Below, piece by piece: positions 47,973 to 61,275 of a stretch of DNA of 64,000 nt. The notes beneath the pieces were generated by a model. It saw only the letters and a list, made by a program, of their open reading frames with translations, was not told the origin of the DNA and made no database searches. The first letter of the stretch is position 1, and the number at the start of each line of letters is the position of its first letter. This stretch comes from Urechis unicinctus (Eukaryota; Annelida; Polychaeta; Xenopneusta; Urechidae): positions 26,691,591 to 26,755,590 of the forward strand of contig CM067348.1 in NCBI GenBank assembly GCA_034190875.2, read 5' to 3'. Position numbers and translations under genes: made by a program.

Positions 47973-50900
47973 TCAAGACATGGTCTGACCCTGAAGATGC
48001 GTATACTGTGTTTGACCGGCATCAACGACGTCCAAGTATTGACGTAGGTCTTCATAAGGCTGGGAATCACATTGAAGAGGAGGGACATGTTGTTGAAATG
48101 TATCGTTCTCATATTCACCATTGATATTTGACGATGAAGTATTTTCGGCACCAGTGATCTGGGGGTTAGATAGGTGTACGGGTGACATGTGCTGATTGTT
48201 CCCGAGTTCATTAGACGCGGATGGTTGCTTTGCTGGTCGCTTATCCGAGCTGAATTTTCTACGATCACAGTCATGTAAACATAGGGAATATGAATACATT
48301 CAATTGGAAGAAAGTGTTATTTTCTAATAATTCATAGAATCAATATGAAAAATAGATGTTGGTGTAAATTTGCAGGTTTCTTGCCTTTTGTAATAAATTA
48401 ATTCAATGATGGAAGCAGCAGCGACGAGGCAAGCAACAGCAGCCACTGTGTAGGCCACAATGACTGCGAACAAGTTGAAGCATCATATACACATGAACAC
48501 TTTTGATATCGTTGTCTCTACACTTCACATATTGAGGTACTTAAAGGAAACCCAGGACTCATTATTGGTAGGAAAATGTTACAACATTATATTACTGGCT
48601 TATAACATCACAGGTGGAAAAAGTTATAAGCAATACCAGTATTGCTAACATGCCATAACTTGTTGATAATTTGATAAATGATGATAGAAATGTACACTGT
48701 CGACTGAACCGTTCGAGAAATCATCTTCAAAAAACAGAAACTAAGTTTATTCTAATGAGAAAGATTTGATAAATATATTTCAGACAGTCAGGATAAGCAA
48801 TGGGAGGACAAGTATTTTAGATATCACCATGTGTATCAACATTCTGTTGAATGTTTCCTGTTGTTGTCAGATGAAAGGTTGAGTCAGCGGCTACAGCAAA
48901 CACACACCGAATTATGATGTCAAACCACATGTGCAAATACACATGCTAGGTTTCAGATGGGTACTTCAGAATATAGTAGTTTCAGTATATAGGTAACGAG
49001 ACTCAACGATGAAATGTGGTGTATAACATTATTCTGACATTGTCAATTAACAGCAAACGGTGCTACACCTTCCGACATAACATTGCTGTATAATTTGTGG
49101 ATCATTTGATCATCAACCAGGATGTAATTCTACTGTTTAGGGTTCATGTCAAATGAATGGCTTATTCTAATGTCACAAAAGAGCCAATAAAGTGAAGGAA
49201 CAGAATAAAATGACCTACTGCCATCACCTGTAAGCAGAGAGCTGCCATCCGTCGGTCGCAGTTCATTTGCATATGTAACTGCAGAACACATACACATGGT
49301 TTTGTTTCGTTATAGATAATACAGAAGAGACTAAAATGGGTATTAATCTATTAAGTGCGTGATAAATCAGGCTTTTTGTGCTCAACCATTTGTCGTTATG
49401 GGTAATATGTTATTCCATAGCAGGTTTGCAACGTACTTAGTGTGTGTTGTACTCAACTCCTTCTCACATTGAGTTATGTTATTCCATAGCGTGTTGTACT
49501 CACCTTGTTCACACACAGGAGGATATCTATTCCCAGAGCAAGCTACGGACTCCCACTGACCAGTACTCAGCTCCACAACAGCGCAGTCATGACTTGTGAT
49601 GGGATGGCCTGTTTTCCAGTTGTTGTATTTCATATGACCAAGAACTGGGCCTAGTTTGTAAGATCATAAAATTTTACACAATGTGATAACAGTACAAATA
49701 AGCGACGATAGGCGAAACAACTGTTGTGGTTAGAAGAATCTCTCCCCAACACGTCCACATATCAGACATTCGTACCATTAACAACATCTTTCCAAACCCA
49801 CAGCTGGTTTGTGACGTCTATCCAGTATGTAATTTCGGTTGGAATTCCTGCCAGGCTGCCGTTTAGGATGCCACTGTTCTCAGGGTTTATGTTCACAGAG
49901 AGTAGATCGCTGTTGAAGTCTACAGCACAGTAATATCGGGCTGTGTACCAGTTGGCCGCTGATCTCGCACCGACAACAGCACACATGTCCTCTACTAGTG
50001 TTCCTGGACATGTTCCACCTGGATGAAAAGGAATCGAATACACGACGGAATACTTTTGTGCTCCAATAAAGTTGCAATATAATCTGCTGTATAATATGTA
50101 CAACTTACTTGGTGAGCAAGAAAATGTTAGCAATAAATATTTTGCTCGGAATGTTAGCACGAACATAAAACGATATGATATTCTAATACGGATATAATAC
50201 AGTTATCATGGAATTATCTGAACTCATGTCTTAATATAATATAGCTTGATGAACATTAAAGCTGGAATAGGACGGACACCACTATCATACCCATGTCATT
50301 ACATCCGTTAATCAGTGCATTTATTTTTGCACGTGCCCACCAGTAAACTCACAATCTCCCATTCAATAACTCATAGTTCAGAAATGTGTGGAAATGACAT
50401 TATGTGATACTGAACAAATCTCGATCAACAGTTTATCCATCAAACTTTAAAAACCAAGGTTGAGTACTCAATGAACATGGTGAAGCGTGATTAAATTAAT
50501 CTATATGCATGTCACTCTTCAGGAAATGTATTGGGTGGAAATTACTTAAAACCTAAAACATTTCAATGAAACGGCTTATCCGTCAAACTCTAACGGGACA
50601 CACAGGCTTATCCAAGTGGTGAAGCGTGATTAAATTCGTTAAGCACATTCAAATATATGTATGTTAACCTTTTGATGTCCAGTTTCGTCCACATAGATAT
50701 CCGTGAGTTTCGTCACACTTGCCCGACTTGAAGCCATCACGCGTGCTAAACATAGCACAGTCATTACCGGTGGAAACAAGTGTACCTTTGTAATACTCTT
50801 GTGCGTCCACTGTCGTGCTGGCATGAATCCATTTTCCATACTTGATCAGACGCAGACGGATCCAAGCTTGACCAGCACGTTCTGTTGTTAATAAAACATT

Positions 50901-51127
50901 CACATTTGCATTGTCTATGATGGCCAGACTGGAGTTGTTAGTAGTGGCACAAATGTCCACAGCTGCCGGCCTATTTTTTTTGCTGCTTCTCCGTCATGAT
51001 ATGTAAAACATCGTTTTCGTGCGCCATCCTGTTTACATCCCAACGAGATTTCCTCCATACTGACTGACGTGACCAGAAGTATCACAACCAAGAATACCAC
51101 ATTTTCAAATTTGTCACCGAAATACAT
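47973..51127 (-). CDS. Receptor unit 9: near-intact, exon 1 and membrane exon shifted
   Basis: Minus-strand exons: 50669-51127 (signal peptide, CTLD1), 49776-50018 and 49504-49644 (CTLD2), 49069-49278 (module), 48828-48890 (stalk, one codon shorter than elsewhere), 48385-48515 (membrane), 47973-48258 (tail). Exon 1 lacks one base in a T run at about 50,973-50,980, after the EAAKK segment; this homopolymer is a likely error site. The membrane exon has the same 5-bp shortening as units 1 and 2, giving a TGA before the helix. Its donor is AG|GCAAGA, weaker than AG|GCAAGT elsewhere. Exons 2-5 are clean, and the tail keeps YENDT, YEDL, YLDV and YTHL. CTLDs are closest to units 3 and 7, tail to unit 1, so the unit is a mosaic. 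Confidence 0.65.
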
Positions 51128-51799
51128 TTCGTTCTCATTTGCCTATATCCTGCTGTCAACTTACCCCTCATTTACCGCTTCCTGTGTACACCTCACTACG
51201 CAGTTACACAATCAGTAATCCTCGAGGTACGTCGTAAGGGCTGTTTCCCTCGTACAGCCTATGTTCTTCCATAAGAGCACGAATGACCCAAATATGCCAC
51301 TCACCTCAATGCATACACTCGTTTAAAGGCCGTAGACTACCAGTGATGGTTTAAAGTCAGTGGTCACTCGCGTCTTCACTGCAATTTTGTCAGAGAGAGA
51401 TTCAAATGCGAATTGTTTAACTGCAATGGTTATCAATATTGAAGTGGCAATAGGCAACTTATATAAGGCTTGGGTGAACTCATGATATACTCGGGATGTA
51501 CTCCTTGAACGAATCTGACACAAAACGTGGTTAACAGAATTTCTTGGTGTGTTAAATCTGGATGGTGCCTTTGGCGACGAGCAGCTCGCGCAACGGTCAC
51601 CGTAACTGTCGACAGCTCAACATCTACTCCATGAACTCTAACTGCCAAATTCCACGCGCTAGCGCAAGCTGCATATTGCCTTTGAAGTTACTGGCCTGTA
51701 ACGGATAATTTTTTGAATCCATAACCCCAAATAAATAAATAAGGTACCATATCAAAGTTCAAGAATCGAATGTTTTCTTTAATCACATAATGCTGACAA
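51128..51799. other. Upstream region of unit 9 passing into unique DNA
   Basis: Similarity to the unit 3/7 upstream region fades after about 51,330. The remainder has no exon I can support; minus frames at 51,323-51,523 and 51,433-51,648 lack features. Confidence 0.4.
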
Positions 51800-52175
51800 G
51801 GCAAGCTATATGCTCTCCCGGCGCGGGAATGACAAAATCAGGCAAATTGATTTATCCCCGTGTATAGATGGATAATCGGTGACATTTGAAAAATGAACGA
51901 AAATCGAACTTGTTTGACCCCAAGCGATCAGTCACGTTAGCGATTTTGAGTCGGCCGTGTGAAGGCATGCTATACGCTCTCCAGGCGCGGGAAAGACAAA
52001 TACGAATATTTTAAAGTCTAAAATACGACCGAACAGTCCATTTAATAAGGAAATAAACTTGACCCAAGTGTTCCACTATACTTGAATTATCCCCGTATAT
52101 AGATGGGTAATCGGGGACAGATTGAAAAATGAACGAAAATCGACTTTGTTTGACGACGCACGATCAGCGGTGGTT
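51800..52175. repeat. Imperfect tandem repeat in unique DNA
   Basis: Two phrases occur twice in the same order: GCTATATGCTCTCC(C/A)GGCGCGGGAA at about 51,804 and 51,968, and TTATCCCCGTGTATAGATGG with the following AAATGAACGAAAATCGA at about 51,851 and 52,087. A diverged tandem duplication of roughly 165-235 bp, seen nowhere else in the window. Confidence 0.6.
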
Positions 52176-52900
52176 GCGAGCGTGCGCAGCCGTGTTGAGT
52201 CAAAGCAAGGTTGACCCTGATACGGGCTCACGGGGCGAGCATGAGATGATTGGACAACATTTTGAAGTGCAAAATACGACAAAACGGTAACATTTAATCT
52301 GAAAAAAATCACACCCGTTTGTAACATCTTACTTGAATTTGTCAAAAGTGTGCACCTATGGTGCGGGCCTCTGATAAAATTGGGGAAAAAATACATTTGT
52401 TTACACCTTAAAATTTCGTACCTAAATAATTTTATTTCCCCTTTGGCCAATTTGTTCAGATTTTATATGACCATGACCATTAGAATGTCATCTTGTCATT
52501 TAACAAACAATAAAAATCGCTACGAGAAAGGAATACGAAATGATTTAGAGAATTTGAAACGGACTGAACTCGAAAAGTCAAAAATGCTGGCGAAGAATTT
52601 GAACGTATTGCTCCACAACACACATTTTTTATAGCTCTAACGGAGTAAAATGCGAAAAGTACGGCAATTTTATTGTAATTCAATATGATAGCTCTCGTTT
52701 GATGTATCGTTCGTCTATGTATCTTAAATATAAATGCCAGTTAGAGCTAGTCGAAAAAAATTGGAAATAACATTGAGGCACAAGCGCGGCCGCCTGCGGC
52801 GAGGTTCAGCTGACACCCCTAACCTTAGGCAAGGCAACTCGCCCCTGGTGTTTTGATGATCTGATGCCACAGTTGTAAATAACGCGGCGCTGTCAGAGGC
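52176..52900. other. Unique DNA without a recognised gene
   Basis: Open frames on both strands (52,076-52,450 minus; 52,350-52,634 plus) overlap each other and show no domain. Composition turns G+C-richer at 52,780-52,930. Confidence 0.3.
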
Positions 52901-54289
52901 GAAGTTTCTTTGCCTACCCTAACCTCTGCCTAGCTACGGACCAGTAGTAGTAGTATAGTCGTAGTCACGGGATTGGCAGCGCGATAGGCGATGTGTCGAC
53001 GAATGTTTTAAAGTTGGGGTTTCCCCCTGTAATATAAAAAGTAGCTTAAGGCACCTCGCATTTACATTATCTATATATAGCTGGTATTAACATTGCTGTA
53101 TTTGAAAGTCAATTTCTGACATTCCAGTTCAACATGCACCATTCTTTTTGAATGATTTCATTCCAATCCTTTCAGCAATATCTCTACTTCTCGCCATTGG
53201 TGAAAGTCTATTTATGTGGTTTTATATTTGTGTCTAATATATCCTGTGTAAATATAATTGTTCCGCAATCTATCCTGGTTACATGCTGGTGAATCAATGC
53301 TTCATGCGAGAGCGTCAGTAGGACCGACGCCTCATCCGCGAAGAAACGATGTAATCCACTACCAGGTGACTCCTGTCTAGACATTACGGGGTGGGTTAGC
53401 TTTCATACTCTACCTGCAGTATAATATTGACACTGCATGAGAGCGTCAGTAGCTACCGACGCCTCACATCAGCGAAAGACGTTATGAATATGTTAAGTCA
53501 GAAGGACATACGCTATGACAGTTTTCAAAGTCATGGTACCGATGCGTGATTCACTCAGCCGTGGCGAAGTTGTGACGAGTACGTCTATGTTGGGGTTTCC
53601 CCCTTCAAGTGAACAGTAGCATGATGCACCTATGTACTGCGAACTCGATTTTTAGATGTTGATAACATGGTTGTATTCGAGGATCCTCAATTGAAAATCA
53701 AGACTAACATAAACCATTCTGTTTGTATACTACACTTCCGATCTATGAGCCAATATCTCTGCTTCTCAATGCTATCAAAGTTGTGGTCTGTGTATTTAGT
53801 TATACCTTTGTGTTTGACATATCTTGTGTTCATGCAAATGTTCTGCAATCTATTGCGGTTATGCGCTAGTGAATCGTCGGAACATGAAGCCTGTTCTTGT
53901 GGTGAAGTGGCGGTGCCTTTAGACCCACGGTTGTCGATCCCAAGGTCTGAAAACCTGAATTAATCTTCGTGACTCAGATGATCACAGAATATCACAGTAC
54001 AAGCCCAAGATCATCAATCCCACCGTTATCGATTAAAATATATACTGACGTATGTACAATTCGTAAACCTGCAACACAATATCGCTCATATACTCCCAGT
54101 TTATACTTAGCGCGAAATAATTAATTCAAAGTACAATGGAACAAGCTACAAGAGCGACATTGCCTATCGATTTATACATGCCTGCAAGAAGAACAAGTGG
54201 ATCAAGAAATCGTTTGAATTGGGGTCAGATATAAAAATCCTTGCACCAATAATCTCTTCTATATAACTGGAAATGGAAGTGCTTTTTAT
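52901..54289. repeat. Diverged upstream and 3' flank remains before unit 10
   Basis: Contains decayed versions of both CACTCAGCCG blocks (about 52,985 and 53,552), two palindrome variants (53,312-53,330 and 53,443-53,462), then flank-like DNA (53,990-54,280). It looks like the upstream region of a receptor copy whose exons have gone. The 98-codon plus frame at 53,667-53,963 is not conserved elsewhere. Confidence 0.45.
53443..53462. repeat. Palindrome variant with self-complementary centre
   Basis: GCGTCAGTAGCTACCGACGC pairs over its whole length except one A/C mismatch on each side. It differs from the version upstream of units 1, 2, 5 and 6 in the centre but keeps the GCGTC/GACGC arms. A second variant is at 53,312-53,330. 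Confidence 0.5.
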
Positions 54290-54905
54290 TCAAGAAAGGG
54301 TCTGACCCTGAAGATGGGCATAAGTGTGGTTTACTGACACCGTCGACGTCCTCGTATTGACGCAGGTCTTCATAAAGAGGAACATCTTGCAGAAATGTAT
54401 CTTTCTTATATTCAGCATAAACATATGATGATGAAGCATGTTCGACACAAGTAAACTGACGGTAAGATACGTGTACGGATGACATGTGCTGTTTTTTAGC
54501 TGACGTCATGAGACGATGATCATTGCTTCGCCGAGACCAATTTCCTACGACCACAGTCATGTAAACATTAGGAATATATAAATGCATTGAATTGGGAAAA
54601 AAAGGGTTATTTCCTAATTATGCATCGATTCAATATGAAGATTGAATGATGGTGAAAATAGCCATAACATACGTTAATCAGTACATTTATTTTTGCTAAC
54701 CATCAATAGTTCAGATATGTATCGAAATAACATTATTTGAAACTGAACAAATCTCGATCAAGGCTTATCCATCAATCTTTTACAATGGGTCACACTTAAA
54801 ATCAAGGTTTAGAACTCAATGAACATGGCGAAGTGATATTAAATTAATCTAAAACGTAAACGTATATGCATAATACTCTGCTGCGTCTTCTGTCGTGCTG
54901 GCGTG

Positions 54906-54981
54906 TGAAGTGATCGTAAGACGGAGTATTTATTCCCATTTTCCACATGTGTGCCTCCGCACATAAAGTAGTATTACAACA
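54906..54981 (-). repeat. 3' LTR of copy 1
   Basis: 76 bp, identical to the 3' LTR of copy 2 (61,003-61,078). Read on the minus strand it includes GGGAATAAATAC, with the polyadenylation signal AATAAA. Confidence 0.85.
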
Positions 54982-56997
54982 TCTCCCTCTTTTTGAAATT
55001 AACTAACAATGTTTTTTATTAAAAAAACTTGAATAAAAATTTGTTCTTAACAGTTGGCTTATTGGTATGTAACTCAAAAAAAACAACGTAGGTATGGGAC
55101 TGTGGTCCTCTAATAAACTTGGTAAGTATAGTTAGGCGTCTGCAAAACGAATCGGTCGGCTGCTACGACCTGACGACTTGTTCGCTGGTACCTAATGGTT
55201 TTTGGTTGACAAATCATCTTTGCGTTGTTGATAGTTTGTTACGCATACGGAATCTTTGTACCGGCACATGATGTCCATACCTCCCAAGCATATGATGGTT
55301 GTATCGTCTGTAGGCAACGAAGCTTTGCTTTGACTGGCTGTGGATGCGTGATCTCCAGTCATCACCATACATTTGCTTGATGGTGCGGAGAGGCAGGGTA
55401 CTTGCCCCCGGCTCCGGTTGTCAATCTTCAGTCGGAGTTGCATCACTCCTAGTAGGTCTGGACGCATGATATCAATGGTTGTGAATGCCTCGTTTTTCGA
55501 TTTTGTGTCAGTGGCGGTCGCATCTGACACGGTGATGGAGTAAAAAACACTCCCTCTGAGGGGTCATCACTGAGATTGGCCGGGTTGTCCTCCCAAGCTT
55601 GTTCAGCATTGGCATCATTGTCATCGGTCACGTGGTCCCACCTTCCTATTGGTACAGTACCCCATGCTATCTCTTGGGTTGCGCGAAGTTGACCAGCTGC
55701 GCTTTGGTGATTCGCTGCGTGGTATCATGGAGGACCTGTTTTGGCATTGTTTGATCTTAGTCTTCCTGCCTATTTTGCCCAGTGGCCCTTTGCGCCGCAA
55801 GATTTGCACGTGTCTATTACATGCTGGGCATCTGCGTGGCGGATGGGAGAGGCCGCAATTGGAGCCAGCTCTTTTTGGCTGGCGTATGGCATCTACAGCT
55901 GTATTGCTAGCAGCGTTGTCTAGGGTCTGTAGACATTTTTGGCTCGCCGCCACGGCTTCGTATTTGCCTCTATCCTTTAAAAGCGTGAATCCGTTCGGTT
56001 TGTGAAGAAGGTCTTTCTGGAAAGCCTCAAAGGGCGTTGATGCAACCACCAGCTCTAGCACATGTTCAGTTAAGCTTGCAAGGCTAGAAATCGCACTGTT
56101 TGGCCTTTTCGCGGCACCTCGTGACAAATAAAACTAGGGGTTCACTTTGTTTCTGCTTGTATCTCATTAACTCTAATCTATGAATTCGAAAATTAACTTT
56201 GACCATTAATTGGTCTTCAAACAGTAGGTCATTTAGTATCATCAGTTAAGCCTGATGAGTTTATCATTTTTCAGTCCTTCGTTGTCCACTGCAATCTTTA
56301 TCTTCACTGAAGTTTTCTTGTTGTCAACAACTTCGTTGTCCAGCAGGCACAGGGACAAACGCTGTTTGAAACGTTTGAACTCCTCTGGCAAGTCTGCTGC
56401 GTCCCAACACATTTCCGGGTATTTCGGCATGGTGAACTGGTAGCTAGTCTATGGTGCACAGTTCTGGTCGGCGGAGTGATATATATCTTCAGGTTGCTCG
56501 GTGACACCATGTGCGTAGTGATACAGTCAAAGGTCAAACACACTTTTGCTGTTAGAAATACCGAGCAGTTAACTTCTGCGTAGTTATGTATCCCTACGCG
56601 TCGTTGCAACACAGGAAATCTTTATTCTTGGCAAGGTTTAGCTGGGTTACGCTCGTCGTCGTACGGCGAATCTGGGTAGGCAACGATAGGTAGACCTCGT
56701 AGCGTAGACCATAGACCTCCGTATGGTACGCGGCCGTCGTGGTGGCGCACCGTTGGCTTCGGTGGATGCTATGTACAGCGTTAGTGGTCGCTGTGCTCAG
56801 CACGCAGTCTGGGCTGCTCCTCGTGACAAGTATTTGTTGTCGGTCTTCCTCACAGTTATTGGTGATTGGTGAAAAATCTCTGGCCTTAAGTCGACGAGTT
56901 TGCTGTTCTCGGGCGATGGTCGATTGTGACCGCTTATCGGTCACTATCCGAAATTATGAGTTTGAAGCGATATTTGTAGCCTTTTCGGCTGCCACCA

Positions 56998-57073
56998 TGA
57001 AGTGATCGTAAGACAGAGTATTTATTCCCAACTTCCACATGTGTGCCTCGGCACATAAAGTAGTATTACAACA
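56998..57073 (-). repeat. 5' LTR of copy 1
   Basis: 76 bp; differs from its partner at four places, three of which are shared by copy 2, plus one of its own (CTCGGCAC against CTCCGCAC). Confidence 0.85.
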
Positions 57074-57210
57074 GCGTGGATCCATTTAACATAATTAACC
57101 CGACTTGGATGGATCCAAACTGGACTTCGGTATCCTGTCGTCACTTAACCATTCACATTGGCATTATCTATGACGGCCAGACTTGCGTTGTTATATGCTG
57201 CACACGAAGC

Positions 57211-59079
57211 AGTGTACTAACAACGTGTGCTTGGTTTGTAAGTGCTTGTAATCCAAATACCAGATGTGTCCTGTCATTATAGTACGGAGTAGCTTTCAAG
57301 TTTTACCTGCAGTATAATATTGGCACTGACAGCAACAATAATGCAAGATTTCATACTGTTGTGACGTTTCCCACAACATAAAATGCGCTGCTGTAAGAAT
57401 GTATGAGGGTATTATTATCTTACATGCATGCAAAACAAATTCAGCTTACATTAAAACAATCTTCTTGTGGACCTTTCAATAGTATTGACTTCACTTGTGG
57501 AAAGTTTTATAGAATTTAGACATAGGTAGAACTGATACAACTTCCAATCTAAGGTTTTTCTACGCTGTATAGTAGTTTGCAGTAACTAACCAAAATAAAG
57601 GTATTACCTATAAGATTGTGCGCTGCACACATGTCAATCACCAAAGTGCCTAAGTGATGTTAGATCTACCCATATATGTAAATACCCATTGGATTATGAT
57701 TTGATTTTGGCCGGTTTAGTCAAATGTAAGTCCAGTGCATCTGCAGAAAGCAAAAAACGGCAACATTTCAAAACAACGAAAGACGGACCACGTTATTATT
57801 ACGTTTTCCTTGGATAATCATGCGCGTTTTCAAAACATTAAAGTCACAGTAGTGATAATGCGATGCATAATTCACTCAGCCGAAGCAATATTCTGACGAG
57901 TAGAATAAAGTTGATTTCCCCATCCCCTCCAACGTGAACAGCGTTTTGGGGCGTTTGCATGCTGCCCTTCCGATCCATGAGGCAATATTTCTGCTCCTCA
58001 GTTTTATGTGGATATATCTTTGTGCCTAACATATTGTGTGTTCACATAATTGTTCACAGCAATCTATGTGGTTATGCACTGGTGGTCTTCGTGACTCGGA
58101 TAATCACGTTAAATGGCAATCTCGGAAAGGGGATGCAGCCGTCAGTGATGCTCACAAGTATCGTGCTTATACGCAGCTTATATTAAAACAATCTTCCGAT
58201 GCATCTTTCATTAGTAATGATACAAGCATAAACTGGATATTTTTATACTCGAACACGGTAGTTTTTTGTGGAGGAAACAATACATTTCTACAATCGATCA
58301 AAAATGTAACGTCTAAGTATTCTGACATAGGTAGAACCTTCATATTTCTTTTAAAACAATTCGTTGATTCCTAAATGCAGTAAATATGCAACTTCGAGCT
58401 ATTGACCCTTTGTCTATGATTAATAGACTGGAGTTTTGTCAATCACTAAAAGGCCTCGGTGATATTAGATCTACCCATTCCTTTTAATGCCCATTTGATT
58501 ATTATTTGAATTTTATAGATCTAGGCATTCAAAGATTTAAAGGCGGATATATTTTGTAGTTCATGCTTGGAAGGGGTTAGGGCGGGTTGAAGTTGGAGTT
58601 CAATATTTGTGAACAGGTAAACAGTCTTGGCTGTTGTAGCTCAGCAGAAATTCAGAAGGCCGATTCGCCAACAAAAGCCCTCTTCCTTTGGCATTGTGCA
58701 GCCTTCTAGAAACGTTTAACTCGGTGCATTCACTAAAAACGCGTTTCCTATTAGCAAGGGAAGAAATAAGCTCTCTTGGACCAAGGACCCACCGGGCCTC
58801 TAGGTTTCAAAATCTAGGGGCCGCCAGCCAAAGTTATGGGTCATTGATTCTACAACACATACGAATAGAAAACAAACTGTATAATCAACGTTATCTTTCC
58901 ACCCTTAATTTAGTCGTGATAAGTAAGCTGATTAATTGCACTTTTTGTAGAGCTGTAAGATAAGGATGCATTAACCATCACTTTAAAAAGTGGTTTCATT
59001 GTATACTGCTGGATGGTGCGGTTCTTGCATATTCGGAGACTATCTAGCATTTCTCTTATTATGTTGAATCGTTGAAAAC
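57211..59079. other. Upstream and spacer DNA of unit 10
   Basis: Diverged relatives of the unit 3/7 upstream region (57,210-58,500), including single copies of segments doubled elsewhere, then the GGAAGGGGTTAGGGCGGG element (58,545-59,040) also present at 22,030 and 44,945. No coding exon recognised. The part up to 57,936 is repeated at 63,270-64,000. Confidence 0.45.
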
Positions 59080-59358
59080 AATACGTGAATGGTTAAGAGT
59101 AATCACGTGGTTGTCATTAACCACGTGAATTGGTGACAATAATCCCGTGATTTGTTGACAATAATTTGCGATTGTGACAATGACAATAACAATAGCGAAT
59201 TGTTGACATTAATCACGTGAATTGTTGACAAAACTCTCGTGAATTGTTGACATTAATCACGTAAATTGTTGATAATAATAACGTGTACATTGATGACATA
59301 TAATCACATGATTTGTTAACGAATATAACCGCATGAATTGTTGACAATAATCCAGTGA
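59080..59358. repeat. CACGTG-containing degenerate minisatellite, fourth copy
   Basis: Same repeat family as 6,086-6,326 but with a different order and number of units; three CACGTG hexamers seen. It has evolved separately from the other three arrays. Confidence 0.7.
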
Positions 59359-60527
59359 ATATTTTAAGTCGTTAAACCAAGGAACATATCACTGGACGTT
59401 TCCGTGTTTCAAATGAGTGCTGCTTACACTGGTATACGCACCGGAAGTATTTCCGTGTCTGGTGCCAGTTAATGGTGCTCTTCTTCACACTGACGTTGAT
59501 GATGGCTGAATTAATTCTCGGTAATGTTTGACGATAAACATGATGCAGATAGTAGTTAACGGATATAAAGTGTACCGATGCTGCGTTAAACAATGCTGAG
59601 GAGGGGGATGGCAAGTGACACGTAGGCCACTTGTGGACATGACCAAGCGGGGCACGTTATGATGCTGTTTTCACACTGTCCACGAACGCATGCAACCGCT
59701 TCTTCTTCACGTCTTCAATGATGGATAGATAACCATTGCACGTTGAGGGTTGCTAACCCGATGTTACCTTTCATTTCTCACTGATCATTTACCCAATACA
59801 TTGTCTTTTATCTGACAATGCTTCTCATTCTAGATGATGATTACATTTATCGTAATCATACTTCAACACTCCATGATAAACGTACAACCCCCTTCAATAT
59901 GCGAGCAAACATCTCCAGATTCCAGGCTTATTCACTGTCGATCCCGTCACATCTAAATTTTTGCACTTATCATCAGAAACTGACCCAAAATCAAATCTCA
60001 TATATTCTGTATCATTTAATAAGCGATCCACATACAAATGAGTGATCCACAAACATACGCAGGTTCCGGATGTTCAGGCGCTGATATCCGTATTGTTAAC
60101 TTGGAATGACCGTACATATTTGCTATAGTCTTAATATAAAAATTTGATTTATAATTTTTGTCACGTCCAATAAAACAATAAACTATTTTTGTAAAGTTTT
60201 TACTAATTATAAACAGAAGCGCACCTTTTTATTCGTCCCCTAGAAACATTTGAAAAGTTGATGTTCATGTACTGTACTGCCAGATATACAGAGCTTAAGT
60301 GAGAAGACTTATGGCATACCAAAAGCGTAGTGTATAAAGCATGGTCACAAACACATTCGTTCCCTAGATACGGAATGCGAAGATAATATAACGTGTAAGG
60401 AAACAAGAATGAGAACCAATTTACAAATTGCCATCAAGTTCAACACCAATTGACTGGCTTAATGACTGAAAGTAACTTTTGGGTATATTTTTTCTTTAAA
60501 AGTGTATTTGACAACTTGAATGTTAAT
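59359..60527. repeat. Type B-like 3' flank before unit 11
   Basis: Shares the CACTGGACGTTTCCGTG to TTTAAAAGTGT stretch with 6,330-7,590, with a large gap near 60,230 and an inserted segment near 59,600-59,660. No coding exon recognised. Confidence 0.55.
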
Positions 60528-61002
60528 TGTTCGACACAAGTAAACTGACGGTAAGATACGTGTACGGATGACATGTGCTGTTTTTAGCTGACGTCATGAG
60601 ACGATGATCATTGCTTCGCCGAGACCAATTTCCTACGACCACAGTCATGTAAACATTAGGAATATATAAATGCATTGAATTGGGAAAAAAGGGTTATTTC
60701 CTAATTATGCATCGACTCAATATGAAGAATGAATGATGGTGAAAATAGCCATAACATACGTTAATCAGTACATTTATTTTTGCTCATGCCCATTCAATAA
60801 CTCATAGTTCAGATATGTATCGAAATAACATTATTTGAAACTGAACAAATCTCGATCAAGGCTTATCCATCAATCTTTTACAATGGGTCACACTTAAATC
60901 AAGGTTTAGAACTCAATGAACATGGCGAAGTGATATTAAATTAATCTAAAACGTAAACGTATATGCATAATACTCTGCTGCGTCTTCTGTCGTGCTGGCG
61001 TG

Positions 61003-61078
61003 TGAAGTGATCGTAAGACGGAGTATTTATTCCCATTTTCCACATGTGTGCCTCCGCACATAAAGTAGTATTACAACA
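61003..61078 (-). repeat. 3' LTR of copy 2
   Basis: Identical to 54,906-54,981. Confidence 0.85.
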
Positions 61079-61275
61079 TCTCCCTCTTTTTGAAATTAAC
61101 TAACAATGTTTTTTTATTAAAAAGAAACTTGAATAAAAATTTGTTTCTTAACAGTTGGCTTATTGGTATGTAACTCAAAAAACAACGTAGGTATGGACTG
61201 TGGTCCTCTAATAAACTTGCTAAGTATAGTTAGGCGTCTGCAAAACGAATCGGTCGGCTGCTAGTACGACCTGAC

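Larger units (their letters stand above)
54906..57073 (-). mobile_element. Gag-protease LTR retroelement, copy 1 (76-bp LTRs)
   Basis: Direct repeats of 76 bp at 54,906-54,981 and 56,998-57,073 start TGAAGTG and end ACAACA on the plus strand, flanked by the 5-bp target duplication GCGTG (54,901-54,905; 57,074-57,078). Read on the minus strand, the 5' LTR is followed at once by TGGTGGCAGCCGAAAAGG, a primer-binding-site-like sequence, and the 3' LTR is preceded by the polypurine tract AAAAAGAGGGAGA. Coding remains, all minus: gag start at 56,242-56,430, zinc-knuckle part within 55,621-56,127, protease region within 55,192-55,631. The frames are broken in several places; the protease active-site region is shifted by an extra T near 55,419. 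No reverse transcriptase, RNase H or integrase. Ty3/Gypsy-like; the Mag group, which has very short LTRs, is the best guess. Confidence 0.85.
54290..57210 (-). pseudogene. Receptor unit 10: relic split by an LTR element
   Basis: A decayed tail exon lies at 54,290-54,544 (YEDL and YEDV still visible, with an internal deletion and frameshift before the last YxxL). All exons from membrane to CTLD2 are missing. A piece of CTLD1 (the KDAAEYY region) lies at about 54,869-54,905 and continues at 57,074-57,210 (the WIRLRR to DIxVN region), the two halves separated by the LTR element. The gene was therefore probably dead, or was killed, when the element landed. Confidence 0.75.

Noticed and set aside
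55649..56056. Plus-strand frame of 118-142 codons opposite gag (also at 61,628-62,056)
   Set aside because: Shadow of the minus-strand gag frame, which contains the zinc knuckle.
56594..57005. Long frames in the LTR element leader on both strands (also at 62,648-63,001)
   Set aside because: They lie between the primer-binding-like site and the gag ATG, show no gag or other motif, and differ in frame between the two copies.
54906..57073. Complete autonomous retrovirus-like element
   Set aside because: No reverse transcriptase, RNase H, integrase or envelope motif fits between the protease end and the 3' LTR, which are only about 200 bp apart.
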